Assembly: GCA_008711295.1 (NCBI GenBank)
Contig: VUYV01000148.1
Location: 550,330 to 614,329 of the forward strand
Source of the DNA: Anarhynchus alexandrinus
Lineage: Eukaryota > Chordata > Aves > Charadriiformes > Charadriidae
Length of the DNA stretch: 64,000 nt
Direction of reading: 5' to 3'
The notes under the pieces are model-generated. The model saw only the letters and a list, made by a program, of their open reading frames with translations, had not been told where the DNA came from and did no database searches. The translations under genes and the position numbers were made by a program. This document shows positions 1-11,600 of the stretch, one piece after another; the first letter of the stretch is position 1; the number at the start of each line of letters is the position of its first letter.

Positions 1-199
1 AGCCTTTGCTCAGGAAGATCTTGCCCAGCCCCTTTTCCTGAATAGCGGCAACTGGCAGAGATCAAATACATCTTCCACTTTCATCCCTTCCCTTCTTAGC
101 AAAGACACGTCAGGAGCTGTAGCACTGCCCTAGAAATGATCACAGTATACAGCATGGATGGGGGAACTACTGCCAAGTCAGTTAATTTTGGCAGCCCGC
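1..199. other. Left edge, probably the 5' side of a CR1 fragment
   Basis: No gene or motif is visible. The last part, from about 120, may be a badly decayed continuation of the CR1 element that becomes recognisable near 200, but I cannot align it with confidence. Confidence 0.5.
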
Positions 200-812
200 C
201 TGCATTGTGCAGTTCTGGCCTTCCCATTTCATAAAGGATCTAGGATAACTGGGAGAGGTTCAGAGCGGGGTGACAAAAGTGATCAGAAATCTGTCACAGC
301 CGCTGTGCAAGGGGTGAGTAGGTAGCTCTGACTCCTCTGTCTGAAGGAGTACCGATTGCAGGCGTGCGTGAGCAAGGTCTATGAAGTTGTGAGAGGTCTG
401 CAGAGCACGGATGGGCAGGGACTGGTTGTGCCCTACCGCTTCCAGCACAAGAACTAGAAAGCACCAGGTGAAGCATCCTGTTGTAGGTGGCAGGATCAAA
501 AGAAACAAAAGGAGGTTGGTGCTGCAGTGGAAGTTCAGCTGAGGAACTTGCTGCAGGATGGTTCATGCAATATCGATGCGACGCTAAACTGATTAATGGA
601 AGAGAAATCTGCTCAGGTGTACTAAGTACATGGAAGCACTGTCCAACTCTGAATGTTCCTGAGACACAAAGGTTGGAGTCTGAGAGACTATTTGGGGAAG
701 GATTATATGTTTGCTATTAATTCTTGTGCTTTTCCCAGGTATCTATTTTTGGCTGCTGTCAGAGATAGCTACACAGACGTTTGGGCTGACCAAACTGCTC
801 TTTATGCTTGTG
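200..812 (+). mobile_element. CR1 LINE, 3' end, heavily decayed
   Basis: The order of short blocks follows the CR1 3' region known from birds, turtles and crocodilians. A stretch like 'tgcagttctgg' (about 208) is followed by 'catttcataaaggat' and 'gagaggttcagag' (251-265), then 'tgacaaaagtgatcagaaat'. Next come a 'aggtctatgaagttgtgag' block (about 376), 'caagaactagaaagcacca' (448-466), a 'ggcaggatcaaaagaaacaaa' block (about 488), and the terminal 'gctgctgtcagagatag' to 'ggctgaccaaactgct' part (about 752-800). CR1 is a non-LTR retrotransposon whose copies are usually truncated at the 5' end. Only the 3' portion is present here, with many substitutions and small gaps, so the copy is old and inactive. 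The family comes from remembered consensus order, not from a search, and the exact ends are uncertain by tens of bases. Confidence 0.75.
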
Positions 813-3800
813 TGCTTTTCTGTTGCTGTGTTCTAGTGGTAATAGTCTCACTGCAGCAGCAGTAGGATTACAGAGCTCTTTCGGAAAAGCAAGATCAATT
901 TTAGTCTGTGTGGCTTTCTCTGCTGCTGCGGCTGGGATGATACAGGTACACATGACAGACAATAAAAGCCAACATGGGTCTCCCTCTCCAACACGCTGCA
1001 ATCATTTCTGTGACCTCAATGCAAGCATGATCCTGCTAGCATTAAATGGAGCTGAAAAATATTGGTATTACTGCTAAACAGTAGCTATTTCAAGAGCGGG
1101 AACAAGTGAAGGAACACCACTGATACTTCAGGTGGTAAATGAGCAATGTAACCCTTTGTTCCGTCCTTTCCCAAGATCCAGTGGGTCTCTACAGCAATCC
1201 AGAATTAGGCAAAGAAAGCAATTAGCAACGTAGATTCTTTCTGCATTTTTCTGTAACTACCTGGAAAACTTAAAAAGTCATATCGTGAGCTGACTCATTC
1301 TAATGTGAACAGGGAGCAACTCACTTGAAATCAGTAGCATTACCCAGATTTGTGCAAGTTTGCTTTGTAGCTACTGGCGTCTTGGCTTGCACATGTTTTC
1401 ATGAGGCATTTGCACTCTCTCTTCTACAAATGGTCTCTGCAGCAACGCTTAAGGCCGTGTCAGAGTAGGTATGAAACTGGGTCTCATTAGGATCTTAGCA
1501 AATGCCAAGTGAGCCATCTTGACAATGATTTCTTTCCTTTCCTCCCAGTCATCTAAAAGGCTATGCCAGGGCAGAATGGGTAGTGGAAGCAGAAAGGCTC
1601 GTACCTTCTGTTAAAATTGTTCCTCTGCAAAGTATAGAGGGGCTGATCCTGTCTAATCCTGCCAAGGTGAAAATGCCTTAAAAGCATGAAGTGCTCATTT
1701 TGTTGCATGTTGAAGGGATTTGCTCAAACACAATACAACGACCACTCCCTCTGGGACAAGACCTGGGGCAGGTTCGTCACCAAAGCAGGGATTCTCTGGG
1801 AGTGACCAGTGTGAGACACCTGTGTGCTGCTAGGATCTGCTTGGAAGTCAGTCAGTAGTTGACATCCAGGGGGTGAATCTGGATCAACTTTTCCATGCTG
1901 ACACTTGCTCTTGTGATGGCAATGTGCTGAGATGGCAGAAGGGTCCGCCAGGATTACAGCGGGAGGAGCTCTCTAGGGGGAGAGGAAGGTGGGGAAACGA
2001 ATGCTTCAGTGAACTAATTCGAAGCTGTTTTTTAATTATAAAAAAGAGTGAAGAGAGAATGAGATAAAAGTCAAAGACAAGAAAAATCTGCTTAAGGCTG
2101 GACAGAGCTATCATGCAAATAATGATTTTAAGTGGAAAATTAAAAAAATTAGCAATGAAGAGGAGAGAAGCAAAAAAGTAGCCAGCATAAAAATTAAGTT
2201 GCTGAGTCAGTCCTGGAAAGAGTTCAGAAGAGAGGGCTTCTTTTTTTTTCCCAAGATAGATCTTTTCCTGTAAATAATAGATGAAATAGGAACCAATAAC
2301 ACAAAAATACTAGAGTTCGTGAATGCTGAGTATGCTTTCCCTCATTAAAACTACTTTTTAAAAGACATTTATGGGGGAACTCCCACCCCAGCAGCTGGCA
2401 AGTTCCAGAGCACCTTGCAGCCACCTGTGGCCAAAGGATTTGCTGAGTTCTTTTTGCTTGTGCAAGTTAGTGATTATGAGGCATATGGGAGAGGGATAGA
2501 ACTGGTAGGGATGAAGCCTTCCTGCCCTTTGGCTGGCAAAGCCTCTGTGCTGGGTGTACTGGAAGCATCATCTCAGTGTGAGGTGGAGTTGGAGTGATCT
2601 GTAGCATCCCAACTAAGCCCAGGAAAAGCTGACAAAATTCTAGTCTCCCTCTTGGAGTCACAAGTCTGAGTTGGACAACCCACAGCTTGCAGAGTTGCCT
2701 GTTTATTGTGTTTGTATGGTTCCATGAGGGGTCCAACCCCTACCCATGGCTGCTAGGTACTATTGCAGACCAGCAACACGACCCAGCAGTGGTCCAGCTG
2801 AGAGAGCCCAAGCCCCCACTGCACCCCAAGGGTCAGGCAGGAGATGAACTTTGCTACATTTCTTCAAGGTTGACTTCTTCCATGCAAAAGCACTGTCCCC
2901 CAGTGCTTCTCTTTTCAGCCAAGAGCATATTGGTTCCAGTCTGAGGAGATGAGGCAGGCTTTGGTCATAGGTGTGATGTGTCCCCTGGGAGAACTGTCCT
3001 GTGAGGCACTGTGGAGACAGGGAGTGTTGTCCATCAATCCATAGCTTCTTGTTTCTGATGGCAGAGAACTGAAGCTGCTCTATAAACAGGGAAACAGCTT
3101 AGCCTGATTCTACCTTTCGTCTTCTTCCTGGAAGTCTCCAGTAGCAATCCTAAAAGCTGTCAGCCTTTCACAAAACAGCCACTGCAGGAGATAAGCAAAT
3201 CCTCTGAGAAGCCGATCTGGCAGCAGCATTAATAACCAGCTGCATGTAGCCACTAAGTAGGTGGAAGAAGCCTTACAGAGTCACAGTTTGCTGTGCCAAT
3301 AGAAATGTCACAGAAAACCACCCCACTGCCTTTTTCACACCCCTTCTCCTACTATCATCTCTGTCCTATCTCCAGGTGTGATAACCAAGGTACCAAGGAT
3401 TGAACTAGTGACCTTCAGCACTGAGAAAGATGTAATATTGCTAAATCCTGCTCTGAAGCCATCTAGCAGAGGGCCTGTAACAAACTCATGTTTGCGACTG
3501 GGTTTGGTGCCATCTGAAGCCTTGCTGGGAGACTGAGCTCCAGCCTGCCAGATGATGACCCGACCTTGGTTATTGGTGTCTTCATCCCCTTTGGGCTGAG
3601 TTGTAGTGAAGTGATGTTCCTGGGCATGGAGCCCTTCATCACTTGGGAAATTCCAACTAAAGGATGCTGTAATGTGTCTCCTTAGCAACACGGGCTACTC
3701 AGAGTTCATCGGCTTTGTAGCTTTCTCTCCCTCTACTTTCCAGGCTGACTTCCCATGCGATTTGAATCAAGTTCATATCAGTCCTGATCTTCTTGCTGTT

Positions 3801-6199
3801 GTCTGAGCTCACACCTGGGATATCTAGGACACATCTAACACTTTCAGGAAGACCCTGAGAAGTGGCTATGGTCCTTTGGCACCAGAAGAGTCTGTGCAAT
3901 GGAGGCACCCTGTCTATAGTTTATACTCATGCAAAGCAGGTTTTAGCTTTTAAGAACCTTCTGATGACAGAGGCTGAAGTGGCAGTCCCTTCAGTGTCCA
4001 AATGATGCATGTATTAACATTCAGCTTTTTCATTTCACGCTGCACTACAGATGTCCATCTGTTTGCTCTGCCAATACAGACTGTAGCCTCCTTTTCTTTT
4101 TTGTACTTTCAAACTATGGGTATGTGTCACTTCTCCCTATGTCCTGCCGTTTGATCCTGCCTATCCCTAAACTCCCTTCATGGAAAACATCTGACTCCTG
4201 AACATCCCAAACTTGCCTTGGGTTGAGGCTGCCCAGCAGGTTTGTGTGGGCTTTGCATTTCCTTGTGCTTGCTGCAGTCACTGGGAAAAGGACAAGTGTC
4301 CTTTTCCAGTAAACTGAAAGGTTATGTTCCTCTCTGCAATACTGGGACTACAGCAAGAAGGAAGACATGAGACCAAGAAAAGCATCTGGAAATAAATCTA
4401 TTTCCTAGAAGCTCATATGAAGCTCTGATTTCCTTTCTGTTTTCCCAAGAGATATCGAGGTTCAGGACTCAATTCAGACAGTGATCCCCTGACAGCACTG
4501 TGCTGTTGGTGAGGGTCTTATCCCTGGACATCCCTGTCCCTTGCTCGCGCTTGGTGATGCGTTGGTTGTTAGTGAACACAAACAGCTATTCCTGAGTACC
4601 CCCACATTCCTCTGCTGGCTTTGGGAGCTGTATTATGGTAGCTGCAAGGATCCTCGGAGAGCATTCTCTTAAACAATTTCACCTCTTCTCTCTGGCAGGG
4701 TGAGTGGATTATGTGTATAATTATGTGATTATTAGAATGCATTGCAAGTCACGTACCAGCAAATGTCTGTTTCTTGCTGTACAGCAGTTTCAAATGTCCT
4801 TTACTTCTTAGTAGCCTTTTGCAAAGGCATGAAGGATGCGTTAATATGCACATTAAGGCTAAGGGTCACAGTATCACATGCAGAGCTGGCCATGGGGTGA
4901 AACTTCTTGTTGCTCATGTCGTAAGATGGAATTTATGATGAACTCCTCCATGACCAAAAGATTGATGCAAACTTCTCCACCTTCTGGGCTGAGTGGCAGG
5001 AGTGGCTCTTGGATCTCATCAGATACACCTGTCAAATAAATAAACAAATCTCTGTCTTAAAATAAATGCACAGATCACCTATTTTTCCCACTAGGAAAAG
5101 AAGCAGAGGCTTAACTACCTTTGTAATGGTGGATGAGATCAGCTTATGGTTTGGAGCATCCTTGTAGGTAGCATGCAGCTACTGGGACTCTGTGGGAACA
5201 AGATAGGGAAAACACAGGGAAAATACGTGTGGGTAGTCCTCCCTGATGGTTAAAGCTATACACAAGGAAGCTCATTTCTGTTCCTCCACATGTCTGTATT
5301 TTAACTTTCTGAAGTAGGTGATGAGGACAAGGATTTTGCTGTGTACACAGCCCTCTTACTTGACAGGATAGAGGAAGTGTACATGAACCCCAAAGTGACT
5401 CCCTCATGCTGTAGTGGCCTAGAAGTAGCTCACGGTGCCTGCCATACTTCTTGACTGATGGGAGCTAGAGCAGCCACAATGCCTTAACCAACACCACTGC
5501 TTGATCATGTCCCTGGATGTACAACCGTAAAAAGAAACTAGTGCCCGTCCAGAGTTTTCCCCCCTAATATAAATCACCTATTTTTTCTTTAAATGAAAAA
5601 AATGCCCCAGAATATTATATTTTAACCATTTTTCCTTATGGGAGACAAACCTGAGTGGAAACCAATCCATCGACTTGTGACATGAACTATATTGCAGAAG
5701 CAGGCCATCTGCAACTGTTTGTTATCCCAGGGTGTCCTGTTTGAGTCCAAGTACCATGAGTTAGTGATGTAGCACTAGGGTATGGGGAGGGTGAATCCAT
5801 TGCTGAAGACACAGTGAATGTAATTTTCTTCCTCCTCTGTCTGTGCAGTAAAGACAACTCACTTTAATCTTTTCTTTCCAAGTACACATTAATCTTCTAA
5901 TGAAAACAATGACAATATTTGGCCTGGCCTGGTGGGTGGTTACTCATTCAAATGAGAAGTGTCTCCCTTCTACCTTTCTTCCATCAACAGAGGACAGGAC
6001 TGAGCCCCCCCTGTCTCAGACCGCAGGCCAATGTCAAGACAATGACACAAAGGAACTGACTTTGCCTTGTGCGGAGACACTGTTGGACAGGTCTGAGACC
6101 AAAAGCTTAATTCCAGATGGCTGGGCAATTAGTAGACCGTTTTGTTGCGGCACTAACATCAGCTGCAGACTATCTGCTTTGATAAAACCCTTAGCATGA
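813..6199. other. Unique noncoding DNA, no gene seen
   Basis: The frames here are short and interrupted, and none gives a peptide I recognise. A-rich low-complexity sequence lies at about 2110-2190, with a T run at about 2241-2250. The block at about 5570-5640 is AT-rich. No RNA gene, splice-bounded exon or repeat family could be supported. Confidence 0.65.
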
Positions 6200-6760
6200 G
6201 AAAACCTTAAACCCAAAGAAGCAAAGATGGAAGCAATAAAGCGAGAGTTAGGTACCGCTTGGTTAATGAAGTGAGCTTCAGTAAGAAGAAATGTGTGTCA
6301 GGTCAGAGGCCCTGAGGGAGGAGCGACGGGGTTCCCTCTGAAGAAGCAGGCGGCGGAGTCCAAGACTTGAGGATTCGGTAATTGAGTGAATTTCAGACTG
6401 CCAGGGGAACTAGCCGCAAATACAGGCGTCCACCCTGGCAGCTGAGGAGGAGAAAAAGTAGCTGAGCAAGATGTTGACTTATCCCTGAGAGAACAGAATT
6501 AGTTGTCTGGGAAGACAGAGAATATTAGAGGAGGGCGAGAGGTGAGTGAATGCTGCCCTTTCTCTTTGGTTAAATTCCTCCCCTATCACTGCGGTGTTTG
6601 GATGTGAGATTAGACCCTTTCCTATTCAGCCCTTACCTGCTCTAATATTAAGTTAAGCACTGCCATATAATCTCTCCCAGGCCTCTGCTCCTGGCCACAA
6701 TTACAGAGCAGAATCCAGAGATGGCCAGACCTGCCGGAGCCATTGCTGTGCTCCTCTGCT
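6200..6760. other. Conserved-looking noncoding block with a consensus splice donor
   Basis: This block has no repeat character and mixes AT-rich parts with a CpG-containing part around 6320-6360. A purine-rich run ends in 'gagag' followed by 'gtgagt' at 6542-6547, a full match to the vertebrate 5' splice-site consensus on the plus strand. This would suit a noncoding first exon, but no promoter or acceptor partner could be identified. One hexamer is expected by chance many times in 64 kb, so an exon is only a possibility. Confidence 0.2.
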
Positions 6761-8944
6761 TATGGCTTCGTTGCAGATAAATTGAAGCTAATCAACTCTG
6801 TCACTGAGTAGGGCCTCGGGCTTATAGGTCTGAGGGCAAAGAAGGCCACCCTGGTTGTCTCAGGGGCTGCAAGAGTGTGGTCAGAGATGTTTGGCTGCTA
6901 CTCTTTAAGGTGGGCTTGCAGCTCTTCCAGTCGGGGGTTTGGTGGGCAGGGGGAGGCTGCCCTGGCGCTGTGCCTGGCTGGCAATGCTCCGGCACCAGGA
7001 GAGCTGGGGGGCTGCTGAGCTGGTCAAGCCTCCCGCAGCAGTGTAAAATATCACCCTGGCAGCTGCATCTTTTTCACAAGGGTGTCCATGCTTGATTTAA
7101 AGGCTGCAGGGAACAGCACAACTAGCTTGTGCTGATGGTAACCTTGACCGGTTAACATTTTTCACTGTTTCTTGCAGTGAATGCGCCCAGCTTCCACCCA
7201 CTAGTTCCTGCCCTACTCTGCCTTCTCAGCCTGAGCAACTTGAACCTGTTGCCAGCAACCCATGAGACCTTGGCTCCCTTGGTCTTCTCTCAGAGACAGC
7301 CGCTCTTCTTCCTCCAGGGAGTGCTTTTTAAAATGCTTCTATCTGTTCTGCAGCAGTCATGAGGCCAGATGAAACTTTTCCGCTTCTTCTGTGCTCAGAT
7401 ACGAACCACATTTTTTACAATGACTCCTTGGTTTGCTGACCCAGTTTCCAGAATATGCCAGTGGGCTTCCGTCCAGATTATTTAGTGGGCACAGGATGAT
7501 CTAGCAGGATCAGGCATGTTCAGTCTGTAAGTGTATTGCATTTTCACTGCCCATAAACCTGTGGAATGCTACCTCCATGGAGCCTTGGCTTCAACGTGGA
7601 CAAAGCTGTGATATAGTTCCAGTCTGTAACAAGTGGCTAGTTCTAAATTGGGGTAATCATTTAGTTAATAAAAACCCATTAAAGGTTAGATTAAACTATG
7701 ATTTCTTCCTTTGCTGATCTATCGTTGTTTCTTATTTAGTAGCTGCATTCAGGAATATTCACACATGATTGCTTATGATGTTTTAATTGTCTTTGAAATG
7801 TTGTTTCACAGCTTAGGTTGAAACCTGGGTAAAGTGATGTGCATGGTGATCCTGAAAAGCAATGCATCTAATTGGCTTTTGGCTGCTTAACAGTGATGCA
7901 GGGTTATCTTTTCTTCTTTTTGACCGTTTAATTGCTGGTAGTAGTCAAACTTAGTTTTCTGCTTGCTGAGACTGAGCACTTCATCTTGTTAGGAGCAATG
8001 AGAAATCACCAGGAAAAAGCTCTCCTGTTAATATCCAAGGAATATGGCTAACCAGCTGCTATTAATCTTAATGCAAACCAGACATTCAGACTTAAATCAT
8101 ATCATCCTTAATGGAGTGATGCAGATAAAGCAAGCATCAAGTGGCCCCAGGGCAAAGATGTTTCAGTTTCATTGAGCTTTTTTTGATCTGGCAAGGGACA
8201 AGTCTTTGGTTTGATAATTTTGAGACCTACAGAAAGTGATGCTGCAGGCAAACCTTGAGGAGTGGATGGGGTTGTGCGCACGTGTGGGTTACGAATGGCT
8301 TGTGTGACCTTGGGGAAGGGAGGCAGCTGGACTTTGCACCAAGTGCCCCAGTGCAGCTGGGGAGTTCTCCCATGCCTGGATCGGGATTTCGGCTCTCTTG
8401 GGCCCGTCCCCTTGCCCTGCACGGAGGCTGTCTCAGTGGCAGCAGCAGAAGTGACAGTCTCATGTGGTTCCTCATAGTCACTGTCGTGCAGGGGTGTTTC
8501 TAGCCTTGATGCTTTGATGGAGGGACTCGGCATTCACCGTTTTGCTCAGAACAGCTTGTCTGGCGTTCTTAGTGCAAACAGGACCCCTTCTCCCTGCAGG
8601 AGGGTAATAACTAACTAGAGAAACAAGGGATCCCTCTGAGCAGCTCTGCCTGCACTGGAGAAAGAAAATCAATCTGTGAAAATTCCAGCTAAAGCATGGA
8701 AGAGAGGATCTAAATTTAGCTGCAGCCTGCCTGGGGTTCCTGAGGTTTGTGACTGCTGGGGCAGTCGCTCGCAGCATTGTGTAGTGTAGAAGCTGAATCT
8801 GCATCCAAAGGCTGCAGGCAACACAGGAGAGCAACACGCTTGCTCTGTTGTATTTCCAGGTACTGCTCTTAAGCCTGGGGCTCATGGATTCACCCAGTGC
8901 ATTTGGTGGTTATTTAAAAAAAAGAAAAACTGTTCTACATACTT
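6761..8944. other. Unique noncoding DNA
   Basis: No gene is visible. The part at about 7630-8100 is AT-rich with several ATTA and TTTAATTG-type words, which is common in unique vertebrate intergenic DNA. The part at 8230-8530 is open in several frames at once, which is typical of GC-richer noncoding sequence and not of a real exon. Confidence 0.6.
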
Positions 8945-8949
8945 GGGAA

Positions 8950-9165
8950 GAGCAAGAGTCTGTGCCCCACAGGGCTTGCAGTCTGCACAGGAAAGTCGAA
9001 CAAGGGCCTGGATGAGGAAAGCTCTTCTTATCCTCGCTTCACAGCTGGGTAACTGGAGTTTGGTGAGATGAAGTGATTTGCCTGTGGTGGTATGGGAAGT
9101 GGGGGGGCCAGGTACAGAGCTGGGTCTCAGGGGATCTGAGTTCAAAACCAGTTTCTTTCTGTAGC
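8950..9165 (+). mobile_element. MIR-type SINE remnant
   Basis: The succession 'tctgtgccccacagggcttg' (8960-8979), 'cttcacagctgggtaactgg' (about 9037-9056), 'gatgaagtgatttgcctg' (about 9067-9084) and 'agagctgggtctcagg' (about 9115-9130) follows the MIR / core-SINE order: spent-in-total phrase, 'ttttacagatgaggaaactgag', 'gaagtgacttgccc', 'gcagagctgggattcgaacccag'. MIRs are ancient tRNA-derived SINEs and are inactive. Matching is from memory and the ends are approximate. Confidence 0.6.
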
Positions 9166-11494
9166 TCCAGACTAACCAGGTGATTTTTCAGTGACCTATT
9201 GTTTCGCCCTTGGCATTCCCCAGCAAAAGAATCAGTGGGTTAGCATCTTCACAGCAAACAGTTGCAGTACAGCCACTGCTTGTGACTGAGAAATGTTGGG
9301 TCTTTTTTAGAAAAAAAAATAAAATCCACACTTTGTTTAAATAGTGCTTGTTACCTTTTCTCAACAGACAATTTGTAGATGACACATTTAGGCCTGGAAG
9401 CAAACTAGAAACTATCATATGTCTCAAAACTGCAAATTACAGGAGAATATGCTTGCTGTGGCTGATAAAAGCTTACATGGACTCACATTTTTGAAAGCCA
9501 GCAGCACTGAAAATTGAATTCCTGGAGAAGAGAAACTGGGAAATTGCTGCTGCTCGGTGAAGATGGAATGGCTGTTGCTGTAAAAGTGTAACCCTAGATT
9601 TGGTGGGATCAGTGCCAAAACCAGCGCATCGCTCCCAGCACTAGGACCAAACTCCTGCATATTTTGTTCAGCGAGTGCAGCGGTTGCATGATGCAAAGCA
9701 ATCATACCCTCAGTGCTCATAGAGTGGTGGAAAGGACTGCTAAATGAATGAGAGGCAGAAATGAAAAGTACTTTGAGTGATCTACTTGCCTATTAAATGT
9801 TCTCTGGAAGAGGTCATTGTTAATGTTGCTGCTTCCCATCTAAACAGAAACACACAGCCTCCTTGACAGGGAATTTAGCAGAAGCTGAAGGGATTACTGG
9901 GTGTTACAATATCTCACTTCTAAAAAGTTAATGTATTAGTAACGTGTGAGTCTAGACACGTATTGCAAGACTGATTTAGGATCTTAAAGAGGATTCTGCC
10001 TTTCATTCTGGCTTTTATTAAAAGCTTTGTAGTACATCTTTAAAGAGCCACTAAAGCCACACTGAAAACATAAAGGAGAAAAGAATAGAAGCAGAAAGGT
10101 TTTTAAATGGATTTCTTCCCCCATTTTCTCTCTTGCCCCTACCCAAAGTTTAAGGCTATTTGCATAAAAACATGATGTTCATTTTTTTTTTTCCCTCTAA
10201 AAACCCAACTACTCTTCCTCTTTACTTTCTTCCCCTGAAAGCCGTGGGCCCGTATGTAAGGCTAATGTCAGACTGTGGAGGAGCAGAATGCCTCGGATTT
10301 GGAAGTTCATCTGAACTTCATCTAACTGCAGACTGGTTGAGATAGGAGCAAGCATGATTACATCACTGGTGGCATTTGGGACAGGGTAACCGGTTCTCAG
10401 TAGTAGTTGGAGTAGCTTCAAAGAAATTGGGAAAGATATGATGGACAAGGGAGCTATGCAGATTTATAGAGAATGTGGATTTTACTGTGGGTTGGTATGC
10501 ATAGGCCTGTATGAACATACTGGTTTCTGCAAAACTTTGGAGTTTTGCAGAAAAAAAACATGACAAGAATATAGTAGTTTGTATGGGCAGATCCTGCCGA
10601 GTTCCTGCTGTATTCCGCCTCTAATTTTGGAAAGAAAAGTAGACTGGCATGCTGCTTTTGGGATAGTTGAGGTTGTCTTCTGCAGGGAACCATCCTGAGC
10701 TGTCTGCGTGATGAGAGAATGTCCGCTGTTCACTTTTGCTTCATTTTTTCTCCCAGTCTCTAACTTTTCTAGGTCCTTTCAACTCACAGGCACCCAAAAT
10801 ACTGTAAGTAAGACAGCCTGACTTCAGGTGAGGAGGGAACAGGAGGAACAGATGGATTCCTCAGCACCAGAGGCTGGTTTCTGTGCAAATACAGCCTGAT
10901 AACAAAGAACAAGGAGGCAAACACTGCTGACAAAGGGTGTGGGAGCTGGTGTCTGAAAAGTTCCTTAGGCTGTGGTGATTCTGTAACAGGTGGCAGCCAA
11001 ATGGAGCTGCTTTCTAATCAGAAGGGATTTTTTCTTTTTAAATACAACCTAAGTCACTGAACAAAGCAGAGAGAAGTTCCTAACAGCTTCTGGTGGAATG
11101 CAAATGCGCTGCTGTTATCAGGCACCTTATAGCCAGCTCACCTGCCCTCAAAGAGGAGGAAGAAGGCACCACCATTTGCATATAGTTTAGGTCAGATTGT
11201 GTTCCTCTGTAGGCATTAAGGTGGGTTTATTATCCTGTTTGTTCTTTGCAAAGCTGTTCACCCCATCACCCCACTCTGACCAGCTCCCGACAACCCTGTT
11301 TGTCCTTGGCTGGAGAAGAAATCTCATAGAAGCTCTAATGTGTGGCAGTCTGCCCAGTGTCCTGCCATGCCTCTCCACTTTGGCTCTGGGGACAAATGGG
11401 GAAAGAGACCCTGGAGCTTGTGGTTCAGCTCTGGACCTCAGCCACACCAGGGAGCTGTAGCAATGCTTAGCTCTTAGGGTAGCGAGCTGTGATT
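9166..11494. other. Unique noncoding DNA
   Basis: No supported gene, RNA or repeat. Short homopolymers occur at about 9311-9318 (A-rich) and 10182-10192 (T run). Frames that run through are under 100 codons. Confidence 0.65.
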
Positions 11495-11600
11495 TGCAGA
11501 GGGAAACTGAGGCGCAGTATGAAAGAAAAAGTGGCTAGGCTGGAAGAGTGGAAGTGGGACTGACACCCACCTTTTGATGCAGAGAGGCCGGTCCTTACTT
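11495..11600 (+). mobile_element. MIR-type SINE core fragment
   Basis: The core signature 'agagggaaactgaggcgcag' (11498-11517) corresponds to the MIR segment 'gatgaggaaactgaggcacag'. It is followed by a decayed version of the protein-like 'agtggcagagctgggattcg' segment ('gaagtgggactgacaccca'). The copy is short and old. Confidence 0.55.
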
